Positions 1 to 6,375 of a stretch of 17,456 nt of DNA are shown piece after piece. A program made the position numbers and the translations under genes. This DNA is from CAZMLC01 sp964567125. Its GTDB lineage: Bacteria; Verrucomicrobiota; Kiritimatiellia; RFP12; UBA1067. Position 1 is the first letter of the stretch; the number at the start of each line of letters is the position of its first letter. The notes under the pieces were generated by a model. It worked only from the letters and a program-made list of their open reading frames with translations, did no database searches and was not told the DNA's origin. The stretch is from assembly GCA_964567125.1 (NCBI GenBank), contig CAZMLC010000060.1, positions 1 through 17,456 on the forward strand. The letters are read 5' to 3'.

Positions 1-869
1 CCCGCATTGAATCCCCACGATTCCGACTCGGCATGATCATTCGGCGTCCCACTCTGCCGCGGGTCCGCCTCCATTTTCAATCGATCCAACGTGCCCGGCA
101 AACCCGAGGCGTTCCAATTATAATAGGTCGACAGCGACGAAACCAAACGCTCGGTCCAATCGTGGTCCAGCGCAACGCGCGCATCCCAGGATTCGTACTG
201 CGCATTGTCACGCCATCCCCCGCTCTTCTGCCAATCGAGGTCTGCCGCGTAACTCGTCCCTTCGCCGAGGATTCCCGATTTGCGCAGATGCGTACCGTAG
301 GAATCGTCTGAACCGGCGGTAACTGTAACCGCCGTCGTTGAATCCGCTCCTCCGCGACGCGTCACCAGGTTGACGACTCCGGCGACAGCATAGTTACCAT
401 AGAGTGCGGTCTGTGAGCCATACAGCACTTCGACCCGCTCGATCGTGTCGACGGGCACGCGCATCCAGTTGGGTGCCGCCATATCCGGCTCATTGAGCGG
501 CTGCCCATCCACCAGGACCAGCACGCGGCCATGCGCATTTTCACCGAACCCGCGCATGACAATCTCGGCCTGCGCGGGATTCCCCGAGAGTTTCCGCAGA
601 TAGAGTCCCGCCCCCTTTTCAAGCAGCTGGACCGTATCGCGGGCCCCTATCCGCTGAATGTCCTCCGTCTGGAGGACAGTGACGCCCACGGGCAGCTCTT
701 GCGCGGCCCGATGTCCGCGACTCGCGCGCACGACAACGGGTTGCAGATTGGTTGAGGCCACATGCTGCGCATCGTTGGTCGATGCCGCAAGAAGGTGGAT
801 TCCACATAGACACACTGCCCCGGACGGAAAAGCCCAGGACAGTACCAGTGACTTAGGACGACTGTACAT
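1..869 (-). CDS. TonB-dependent outer-membrane receptor (BtuB-like), partial
   Basis: This is the N-terminal ~289 residues of a TonB-gated outer-membrane transporter; the rest of the barrel lies beyond the left edge. After a hydrophobic export signal (about residues 8-30) comes a TonB-box-like stretch QPVVVRASR (43-52). A plug domain follows (about 60-170), with VGVTVLQTEDI, the IVMRGFGENAHGRVLVLVDG core (103-122), and IERVEVLYGSQTALYGNYAVAGVVNLVT (143-170), which is typical of this family. The barrel then begins. The ATG at 869 is preceded by AAGGA at 9 nt. The gene sits 3' of a cobalamin riboswitch and its promoter, so vitamin B12 or another corrinoid is the likely substrate, as for BtuB. 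The family call is firm. The substrate is inferred from the riboswitch. Confidence 0.93.
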   Translation of the reverse strand, partial: MYSRPKSLVLSWAFPSGAVCLCGIHLLAASTNDAQHVASTNLQPVVVRASRGHRAAQELPVGVTVLQTEDIQRIGARDTVQLLEKGAGLYLRKLSGNPAQAEIVMRGFGENAHGRVLVLVDGQPLNEPDMAAPNWMRVPVDTIERVEVLYGSQTALYGNYAVAGVVNLVTRRGGADSTTAVTVTAGSDDSYGTHLRKSGILGEGTSYAADLDWQKSGGWRDNAQYESWDARVALDHDWTERLVSSLSTYYNWNASGLPGTLDRLKMEADPRQSGTPNDHAESESWGFNA

Positions 870-873
870 GCTC

Positions 874-893
874 ACGTTTCCTTTTGCGAACGT
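874..893 (-). promoter_or_regulatory. Possible RBS hairpin of the receptor leader
   Basis: On the minus strand ACGTT (889-893) can pair with AACGT (874-878), leaving the AAGGA Shine-Dalgarno sequence in the 10-nt loop just before the ATG at 869. A second small stem (TGCGC/GCGCA) lies just upstream. These could be part of a translational expression platform for the riboswitch, but the stems are short and this is only a guess. Confidence 0.25.
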
Positions 894-990
894 TGCGCCC
901 CTGCGCAGAAGAGCATCTACAGCGAAAATGAGACCGGAAACAGCCGGCGGATCATCTTAGCATCCTCTTACGCGAAGGAGCGTTGAAAAG

Positions 991-1130
991 CTGTTTGTAT
1001 CCGTCTTCTGGCTCTCGGCTTAACCTTGTTCCAGTCTTCTCCTTTTTCAAGAATGACGCGTGAGGAACTCGTATCCGATTACAGCGGCGCGACCGCGCCC
1101 GATTTTAACGGGCTTCCGTAATACAAACAA
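991..1130 (-). promoter_or_regulatory. Cobalamin riboswitch
   Basis: Read on the minus strand, a 9-bp P1 stem closes the element: TGTTTGTAT near 1121-1129 pairs with ATACAAACA near 992-1000. Inside, the conserved core reads GGAAGCCCGTTAAAATCGGG followed by CGGTCGCGCCGCTGTAA, matching the known cobalamin core (...CGGUCCCGCCACUGUAA). The B12-box region near the 3' side reads AGCCAGAAGAC, close to the consensus AGCCAGGAGAC. The 140-nt length fits a compact cobalamin aptamer. It is followed by a ~120-nt leader and the TonB-dependent receptor. Riboswitches of this class repress B12 uptake genes when cobalamin is abundant. Whether control here is by termination or by RBS masking cannot be decided: no strong terminator is visible, and a weak GCCGG/CCGGT stem near 930-950 is the only candidate. 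Confidence 0.92.
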
Positions 1131-1139
1131 TGTGCGATA

Positions 1140-1168
1140 AGCTTAGTTCATCGCCCCGCGATTGTCAA
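1140..1168 (-). promoter_or_regulatory. Sigma70-like promoter of the riboswitch transcript
   Basis: On the minus strand a perfect -35 TTGACA (1163-1168) is separated by exactly 17 bp from TAAGCT (1140-1145, 3/6 matches to TATAAT). The expected start, about 7 nt further on (near 1133), lies just before the first base of the riboswitch P1 stem. That position independently supports the assignment. Confidence 0.65.
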
Positions 1169-1171
1169 GGG

Positions 1172-1186
1172 GGGCGCGCAGCGCCC
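1172..1186 (-). terminator. Hairpin after murG, possible weak terminator
   Basis: GGGCGC (1172-1177) and GCGCCC (1181-1186) form a perfect 6-bp GC-only stem with a 3-nt loop, starting 3 nt after the murG stop. No T-run follows on the minus strand (CCCTTGACA), so a Rho-independent terminator is not proved. It overlaps nothing else and could stabilise the mRNA 3' end. Confidence 0.3.
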
Positions 1187-1188
1187 GG

Positions 1189-2244
1189 CTAACGCGCCGT
1201 GCGTTCAACCAATGCGGCCAACCGCGGCCCCGCCTCGGCAACATCCATCGCAGCATAGGCGGTGCGCATTTTCTCCAGCGAGACCGGATTGTTTTTCTTG
1301 TTGGCAATATACCGCATCAGCGAGCGGCCGGTCAATTCGCGCTGGATCCCCTCGTCCGCCCCGCCATTCTTGATCATCTCCAGGGCATTCAGATGCTGAT
1401 GATCGCGTAAGGCGGTCGGCAACGGAATCAGCAGGGCCGGCTTGCGGACCAGCGCCAATTCAAAACAGGTCGAGGCGCCAGCCCTGCAGATCACCAGATC
1501 CGCACTGGCAAACGCCCGTCCCATCTCGCGGATAAACGGTGCAACCTTGGCTTTGACTCCCGCCTTTTCATAGGTTTCGCGCACCCACTCCTCATCGGCA
1601 ACGCCGCACTGATGGATCACGAAAACATCGTCGATGCCATCCTGCTTGAGCAACGTCATCGCCTGCACCACCAGCTGATTGACGCGATGTGCCCCCTGAC
1701 TCCCGCCGGTCACGAAAACAACGAAATGATTTTCCGGGATCTCGTCAAACGGCGCTTTGTCCAGCAGGCTCAACCGGACAGGCAGCCCAGTCTTTTCCAC
1801 GCACCGGCCGTGCAACCAGTTTGTCGCCTCATCAAAGCTGATCGCCGTCACAGTCGCAAAGCGCGACAGAAACTCCACGGCCTTGCCTGGCACGGCATTG
1901 GCCTCATGCAGCACAATGGGAATCCGCAATAACCACGCGGCCATTACAGGCGGCAGACTCGCATAACTTCCCATCGCGAGAACAACATCCGGCTTCTGCT
2001 TGCGCAGTGCAAAAAAACAGCGCAAGAAGGAGAGCAGCAACTGGGGCGCTGTCGCCACGGAAAGCTGACGTGCGCCCGTTGAAAAGGTCGGCCCCTTCCA
2101 CGCTGATTCCGAAGCTGACTCAATGGAACGCCCCGAAAGCCACACCGTAACAGCATGCCCCTTCTGCTGCAGCAGATTCGCAACAACCAGACCGGGAAAG
2201 ACATGCCCCCCCGTACCGCCACACGCAACAACAACCTTCTTCAC
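1189..2244 (-). CDS. murG: MurG, UDP-GlcNAc:lipid I N-acetylglucosaminyltransferase
   Basis: MurG transfers GlcNAc from UDP-GlcNAc to lipid I, making lipid II on the inner face of the cytoplasmic membrane. The 351-residue product has family-typical length and motifs in order: the N-terminal glycine loop GGTGGH (9-14), HEANAVPGK (113-121), the second glycine loop GGSQGA (180-185), and the donor-binding stretch CRAGAST...FEL (253-263) with DHQ (281-283). The start is GTG at 2244, preceded by a strong AAGGAGGAGG. It overlaps the murJ stop in a GTGA tetramer, so translation is probably coupled. It is the last gene of the lpxK-murJ-murG run, placing lipid II synthesis directly behind the lipid II flippase. 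Confidence 0.97.
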   Translation of the reverse strand: MKKVVVACGGTGGHVFPGLVVANLLQQKGHAVTVWLSGRSIESASESAWKGPTFSTGARQLSVATAPQLLLSFLRCFFALRKQKPDVVLAMGSYASLPPVMAAWLLRIPIVLHEANAVPGKAVEFLSRFATVTAISFDEATNWLHGRCVEKTGLPVRLSLLDKAPFDEIPENHFVVFVTGGSQGAHRVNQLVVQAMTLLKQDGIDDVFVIHQCGVADEEWVRETYEKAGVKAKVAPFIREMGRAFASADLVICRAGASTCFELALVRKPALLIPLPTALRDHQHLNALEMIKNGGADEGIQRELTGRSLMRYIANKKNNPVSLEKMRTAYAAMDVAEAGPRLAALVERTAR

Positions 2245-3860
2245 GCCTCCTCCTTCATCGCTTGCGATGTTCCGCGCACCTGCGCACGCAGGCGGAATCC
2301 ATCAATCACCTCGCGCACATCGTTCTTAGCCCAGACCCACATGATCCCCAGATAAACAAGGCCCCCTGTTCCTCCGGCCACAACCAAAGCAACGACCTGC
2401 CGGATCTTATCGCCGTGAACGTTGAACTGACGATGCACAGCGAGGCAGATGAGCGACATGATCAGCCCGGCGACAAAAGCCTTTGCCGCTGTCGGCAGGA
2501 AATGCGCAAAAATGGGCAGGTTTTTCCGTTTCCGCAGGATCGTTGCCGCAACCCAACCATTCGCCAAGCTGGCAATGACCGTCGAGGTCACCAAGCCGAC
2601 ATGACGATACAATTCAGGCAAGGTCAAAATGGCGGTCACATTCAAAATCAGATTCAACGCAATGCATCCGATGCTGATTTTGACCGGCGTCCGCGTATCC
2701 TTCATCGCGAAGAACGCCGGCGTCAAACATTTCTGGAAGCTGAAAATGAACATGCCCGGCGCGTAGGCCATCACCGCCAGCGATGTGTACTGCGCCGACT
2801 GCTGATCGAACTTACCGTTGGGCCAGACGTAGATCGCCTCCACCAATGCCGGCGCAAGGAAAAAAAGGACCCCCATCGTCGGCGCAACGATCACCGCCAG
2901 ATTGCGCAAGGCCCGTTCCATTGAACGCTGCAGCCCGGCATAATCGTTGTGCGCAACAAAGGCGCTGTAGAGCGGCATCAGCACCGTCACGAACGCGGTT
3001 GAGAACATGCCGAGCGGCAAGTACGCGATGCGATCCGCATACTCCATCGCAGCGGGCGCCCACGAAGCCGCATAATAGGCCAGATAGCCATCGATACAGA
3101 TGTTGATCTGGTCCAAACCTGCACCCAGCGCCGTCGGCGCCAGCATGAGCAGGACCGTGCGGATCTGCGGCGACGAACGCCAGCCCTGCAGCGAAAAATC
3201 AAACCCAAAGGAGAGCCCGCACGCGCGCAGCGTCGGGATCTGAAACGCGAGCTGACAAAAACCCGCAATCAGAATCGCATACGAGATAAACTGGACGCGC
3301 CCCATCGCATGATCGGAAACCAAGGGGCAAACCACCAACGCCACGATCCAGACCAGGTTGAGGATGACCGGTGTCAAGGACGAGATGCGGAACTGCTGCT
3401 GCGTATTCAACATGGCGGAAACAATCGCGACCTGGCAGATCAGCAGCGCATACGGCAACATGATGCGCATCAGCGGAAAGATGATCAGCCACCGGCTGTC
3501 CGGTTCAAAGAGCGGTTCAACCAGCCACGTGGCCGCCATCAGCAGGACCACCAGCAGCCCGATAACCGTGCTCTGAAGCCCCATCACGCGCGCCGCAAAG
3601 CGCGAGGCCGACTCCTTGCCCTCATGAACCAGCAACTCCGTAAAGACAGGAATAAAGGCATTGCTGAGCGCGCCTTCACCGAACAGGCGCCGGAAGAGGT
3701 TGGGGATGCGGAAAGCGACAACAAAGGCGGACTGCACCGCGGATGTGCCGAAATAATAAGCCATGATCAGTTCGCGCACAAGCCCGGCAACGCGGCTGAT
3801 CGCGGTCATCACGCTCACCACACCGGCGTAACGAAGAAATTTCTGTTCGTGATTGTGCAT
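2241..3860 (-). CDS. murJ: MurJ, lipid II flippase
   Basis: MurJ is a polytopic inner-membrane protein of the MOP superfamily that flips lipid II to the periplasm. At 539 residues, with many hydrophobic segments, it fits the usual 14-helix layout. The N-terminal signature is clear: SRVAGLVRE (22-30), YYFG (35-38), and AFRIPNLFRRLFGEGALSNAFIPV (49-72). Arginines 23, 29 and 57 line up with E. coli R18, R24 and R52. The position of E. coli D39 appears to be Ser44 here. The ATG at 3860 has only a poor Shine-Dalgarno sequence (CAGAG), so it may depend on readthrough from lpxK, which ends 36 nt upstream. It overlaps murG by 4 nt. Confidence 0.97.
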   Translation of the reverse strand: MHNHEQKFLRYAGVVSVMTAISRVAGLVRELIMAYYFGTSAVQSAFVVAFRIPNLFRRLFGEGALSNAFIPVFTELLVHEGKESASRFAARVMGLQSTVIGLLVVLLMAATWLVEPLFEPDSRWLIIFPLMRIMLPYALLICQVAIVSAMLNTQQQFRISSLTPVILNLVWIVALVVCPLVSDHAMGRVQFISYAILIAGFCQLAFQIPTLRACGLSFGFDFSLQGWRSSPQIRTVLLMLAPTALGAGLDQINICIDGYLAYYAASWAPAAMEYADRIAYLPLGMFSTAFVTVLMPLYSAFVAHNDYAGLQRSMERALRNLAVIVAPTMGVLFFLAPALVEAIYVWPNGKFDQQSAQYTSLAVMAYAPGMFIFSFQKCLTPAFFAMKDTRTPVKISIGCIALNLILNVTAILTLPELYRHVGLVTSTVIASLANGWVAATILRKRKNLPIFAHFLPTAAKAFVAGLIMSLICLAVHRQFNVHGDKIRQVVALVVAGGTGGLVYLGIMWVWAKNDVREVIDGFRLRAQVRGTSQAMKEEA

Positions 3861-3896
3861 AGCACTCTGTTTTACGACCTTGCGTCCGCTTCGCGA

Positions 3897-5081
3897 CTAA
3901 GCATCCTTGGAGACCTTTTTAAAGCAGACATGCTCCACAGCGTCATGAAAATTCTGGGCGCCGGAGAGAATTTCGATATCCACGCGCAAATAGAAGACAG
4001 GCACAGGCGTTGTCTCTAAACGCGGGAATCGTACCGCATCTTTTTCCGTGGTCATGAGCGCATCCGCCTTCAGATCAGCCGCCTTGTTGACCGCATCAAT
4101 AATTTCCTGTGCATCGTACCGATGATGGTCCGCATACCGTTCACAGTAGATGACCCGCGCCCCCATCTTGCGCAAGGAATTTTCAAAACTCTGCGGCACG
4201 GCAATACCGGAAAGCGAGGTCACGGTCTTACCTTCCAGCCACGACAACGGCACATGCTCCGAGGTGTAGACGTTCTGCAAGTAACGCGGCTGATGGCAAC
4301 ATTCAATGATCTCCGCAGAGGGATTCAGTGCGCGAATCCGCGTGCGCAACGGCTCCGAATCGCCATCCGACTTGGTGATGAAAATGAAATCCGCCCGGCT
4401 CACGTTGCGAATCGGTTCGCGCAGAATGCCGCGCGGCAGCATCTGTTCATTGCCAAAGGGATTGGTCTTGTCAATCAGCAAGACCTCCAGCCGGTGCTGC
4501 AATTTCTGATACTGGAATCCGTCGTCGAGAATCAATGTATCGCACCCGAATTTTTTGACCGCATAGCGACCGCTCTTCACACGGTTTTTATCAACGAGCA
4601 CAACGACGCCCGGCAGGTTGCTCGCCAGCATGTAGGGTTCATCGCCGCCCATTTCGCTGTCGAGCAAGAGCCGCTTACCATCGCTGACCACGCGCGGCGG
4701 TTCGATCTGCTCCTTGAAAAGCCGCTGATACCACGGCAACTCGCGTTTGCGGTAACCGCGACTCAGAATCGCGACCCGTCGACCCGACTTCAAAAGTTCG
4801 CGCGCAAAGATCTCCACGACCGGTGTCTTGCCCGTACCGCCAGCCGTGATATTGCCCACACTGATAATCTGGCACCCTAACGGATAACGATGAAAAATCC
4901 CTGTCCGGTAGGACCACAAGCGCAGCAGGACAATGGCCTTGAAAATCAAGGAAATCCCGTGTAACGCCACCAGCAGCACGCGAATAGGCCACGGATGCCC
5001 ACGATCCGCCCCCGGCTGCTGAATAATCCGCACCAGATAATCTTCTACCCGCTCAATTCGTCTAATTTTTCCACGCGCCAT
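3897..5081 (-). CDS. lpxK: LpxK, tetraacyldisaccharide 4'-kinase
   Basis: LpxK phosphorylates the 4' position of the lipid A disaccharide precursor at the inner membrane, showing that the cell makes lipid A. The Walker A loop GNITAGGTGKTP is at residues 76-87, preceded by a membrane-anchoring helix (about 33-54). GDEP (146-149) and DDGFQ (186-190) are family motifs. The product is 394 residues, longer than the ~330 of E. coli, with extra length at the N-terminus (MARGKIRRIE...). The ATG at 5081 was chosen because AAAGG lies 8 nt upstream. A GTG at 5090 would add MNS but overlaps that site. It is the first gene of the lpxK-murJ-murG run, with its own promoter candidate. Confidence 0.96.
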   Translation of the reverse strand: MARGKIRRIERVEDYLVRIIQQPGADRGHPWPIRVLLVALHGISLIFKAIVLLRLWSYRTGIFHRYPLGCQIISVGNITAGGTGKTPVVEIFARELLKSGRRVAILSRGYRKRELPWYQRLFKEQIEPPRVVSDGKRLLLDSEMGGDEPYMLASNLPGVVVLVDKNRVKSGRYAVKKFGCDTLILDDGFQYQKLQHRLEVLLIDKTNPFGNEQMLPRGILREPIRNVSRADFIFITKSDGDSEPLRTRIRALNPSAEIIECCHQPRYLQNVYTSEHVPLSWLEGKTVTSLSGIAVPQSFENSLRKMGARVIYCERYADHHRYDAQEIIDAVNKAADLKADALMTTEKDAVRFPRLETTPVPVFYLRVDIEILSGAQNFHDAVEHVCFKKVSKDA

Positions 5082-5104
5082 CGAATTCACCTTTAAAGTT
5101 TCGT

Positions 5105-5133
5105 AGTATACCTGCTTGAGGCGCTTAAAACAA
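5105..5133 (-). promoter_or_regulatory. Promoter candidate for lpxK-murJ-murG
   Basis: On the minus strand TTGTTT (5128-5133) and TATACT (5105-5110, 5/6 to consensus) are separated by 17 bp. The -10 box ends 24 bp upstream of the chosen lpxK start, giving a short leader. The remaining divergent intergenic stretch (5134-5326) holds no other strong signal. A weak TTGCAT/TAAAGT pair (5260-5265, 5283-5288) faces hisG. Confidence 0.6.
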
Positions 5134-5326
5134 GTTGATAGCGCAGATGATTCCGCGCCGAAACAGCATCTAGGGCACGCGACGCGTTGCCTTAACCTCC
5201 GCCGCGCAGCCTACAAAACAGGGCGTCCACCGTGAAACATCGCGCACACTGCTTCACACTTGCATTAAACCGTCCAGTTTGATAAAGTTTTGCACTCTTA
5301 CGAATCGAAAAGGGAAAAGGTTGAAT

Positions 5327-6196
5327 ATGGCAGTTATTCTGGGATTACCGAAGGGCAGCCTCCAAGAGGCCACCTTCAACATGCTGAAGAAAGCGGGATT
5401 CAACGTCTCGTGCGGTTCACGTTCCTACGTGCCGACCGTCGATGATCCGACGTTGCAATGCCGTCTTATTCGTCCGCAGGAAATTTCCCGTTATGTGGAA
5501 CTGGGGCTTCTGGACGCCGGCATCACGGGTTTCGATTGGATTTATGAAAACGGTTCGGATGTGCATGAAGTCTCGGAAATGTGCTATTCCAAGGCGACCT
5601 CCCGTCCTGTCCGCTGGGTCTTGGCCGTTCCGAACGATTCCACCATCAAAAGCGTGAAGGATCTGGAAGGCAAGCGCATCGCAACCGAAGCCGTTGGCTT
5701 AACCAAGCGCTATCTGGCCCAGCACAATGTGACGGCGGAAGTTGAGTTCTCCTGGGGCGCAACGGAAGTCAAGGCACCTGAGCTCGTCGATGCGATCGTC
5801 GAATTGACGGAAACCGGCTCGTCGTTGCGCGCCAACAATCTGCGTATCGTCGACACCATTTTGACCTCAACAACACGCCTGATCGCAAACAAGAAAGCGT
5901 GGGAAACTCCTGAGAAGCGCGCCAAGATCGAACAGATCGCGCTGCTGCTGCAGGGTGCGCTGGCCGCAGAGTCGCGCGTTTTGCTGAAGCTGAATGTTTC
6001 AACGGAAAATCTTAAAGCCGTTACAGCCATCCTTCCCGCCTTGCACTCGCCGACCGTCAACAAGACGGACGACAACACGTGGTTTGCGGTGGAATCGGTT
6101 GTTGAAGAGAGTGTCGTTCGCGACATCGTCCCACCGCTGCGCGCAGCGGGCGCCGAGGGAATCATTGAATTACCTCTGAACAAGGTGATTTTCTAA
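5327..6196 (+). CDS. hisG: HisG, ATP phosphoribosyltransferase (long form)
   Basis: HisG catalyses the first step of histidine synthesis, joining ATP and PRPP. The 289-residue length and C-terminal domain (about 215-289, ending EGIIELPLNKVIF) mark the long, self-regulated form that is feedback-inhibited by histidine and does not need HisZ. The N-terminus VILGLPKGSLQE, the GLLDAGITGFDW stretch (60-71), and the PRPP loop DAIVELTETGSSLRANNL (155-172) are all diagnostic. The ATG at 5327 has AAAAGG 6 nt upstream. The frame is open back to 5279, but that extension (MIKFCTLTN...) is unlike the family. No other his genes are in view. A tiny ribosomal-protein-like gene follows after 22 nt. Confidence 0.97.
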   Translation: MAVILGLPKGSLQEATFNMLKKAGFNVSCGSRSYVPTVDDPTLQCRLIRPQEISRYVELGLLDAGITGFDWIYENGSDVHEVSEMCYSKATSRPVRWVLAVPNDSTIKSVKDLEGKRIATEAVGLTKRYLAQHNVTAEVEFSWGATEVKAPELVDAIVELTETGSSLRANNLRIVDTILTSTTRLIANKKAWETPEKRAKIEQIALLLQGALAAESRVLLKLNVSTENLKAVTAILPALHSPTVNKTDDNTWFAVESVVEESVVRDIVPPLRAAGAEGIIELPLNKVIF

Positions 6197-6218
6197 CAGA
6201 ACAGAAGGAGAGAAAAAA

Positions 6219-6305
6219 GTGGGTTCAATCAAGAAAAAACGCCGTGCTAAAATGTCCAAGCATAAGTATCGCAAACGCCTGAAATCCAATCGCCACAAGA
6301 AGTAA
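6219..6305 (+). CDS. 28-residue basic protein, COX24/AURKAIP1-like (bS22-type)
   Basis: A GTG start with AAGGAG at 8 nt opens a 28-codon frame, MGSIKKKRRAKMSKHKYRKR..., ending NRHKK. About half its residues are Lys or Arg. The pattern KKKRRAKMSKHKYRKRL..NRHKK matches the short bacterial AURKAIP1/COX24-domain proteins. The actinobacterial members are the small ribosomal protein bS22 seen in the 30S decoding region, so a ribosomal role is likely here but is transferred from the family. It lies 22 nt after hisG and 11 nt before a strong terminator, so it is probably cotranscribed with hisG. Automatic gene callers commonly miss it because of its size and GTG start. Confidence 0.85.
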   Translation: MGSIKKKRRAKMSKHKYRKRLKSNRHKK

Positions 6306-6316
6306 CGGTGTTCAAC

Positions 6317-6344
6317 GATCCGCAATGCATGTTCATTGCGGATC
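6317..6344 (+). terminator. Rho-independent terminator after the bS22-like gene
   Basis: GATCCGCAATG (6317-6327) pairs perfectly over 11 bp with CATTGCGGATC (6334-6344) around a 6-nt loop. ATGTCTCTTTT follows. It begins 11 nt after the stop of the 28-codon gene and ends 31 nt before the next start, so it should end most hisG transcripts. Because no clear promoter follows it, some readthrough may feed the next gene. Confidence 0.85.
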
Positions 6345-6375
6345 ATGTCTCTTTTCCCCGGCAGGAGGAAGCCTC

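Noticed and set aside
1172..1186. Strong terminator after murG
   Set aside because: The 6-bp GC stem is real, but no T-run follows, so it was kept only as a low-confidence hairpin.
3309..4019. 236-codon plus-strand frame over murJ and lpxK
   Set aside because: It overlaps two certain genes on the other strand and is unusually rich in Asp, His, Arg and Gln, typical of an antisense reading of membrane-protein codons.
5279..5326. Longer hisG starting at 5279
   Set aside because: The extra 16 residues (MIKFCTLTN...) do not fit the family, and AAAAGG sits correctly for the ATG at 5327.
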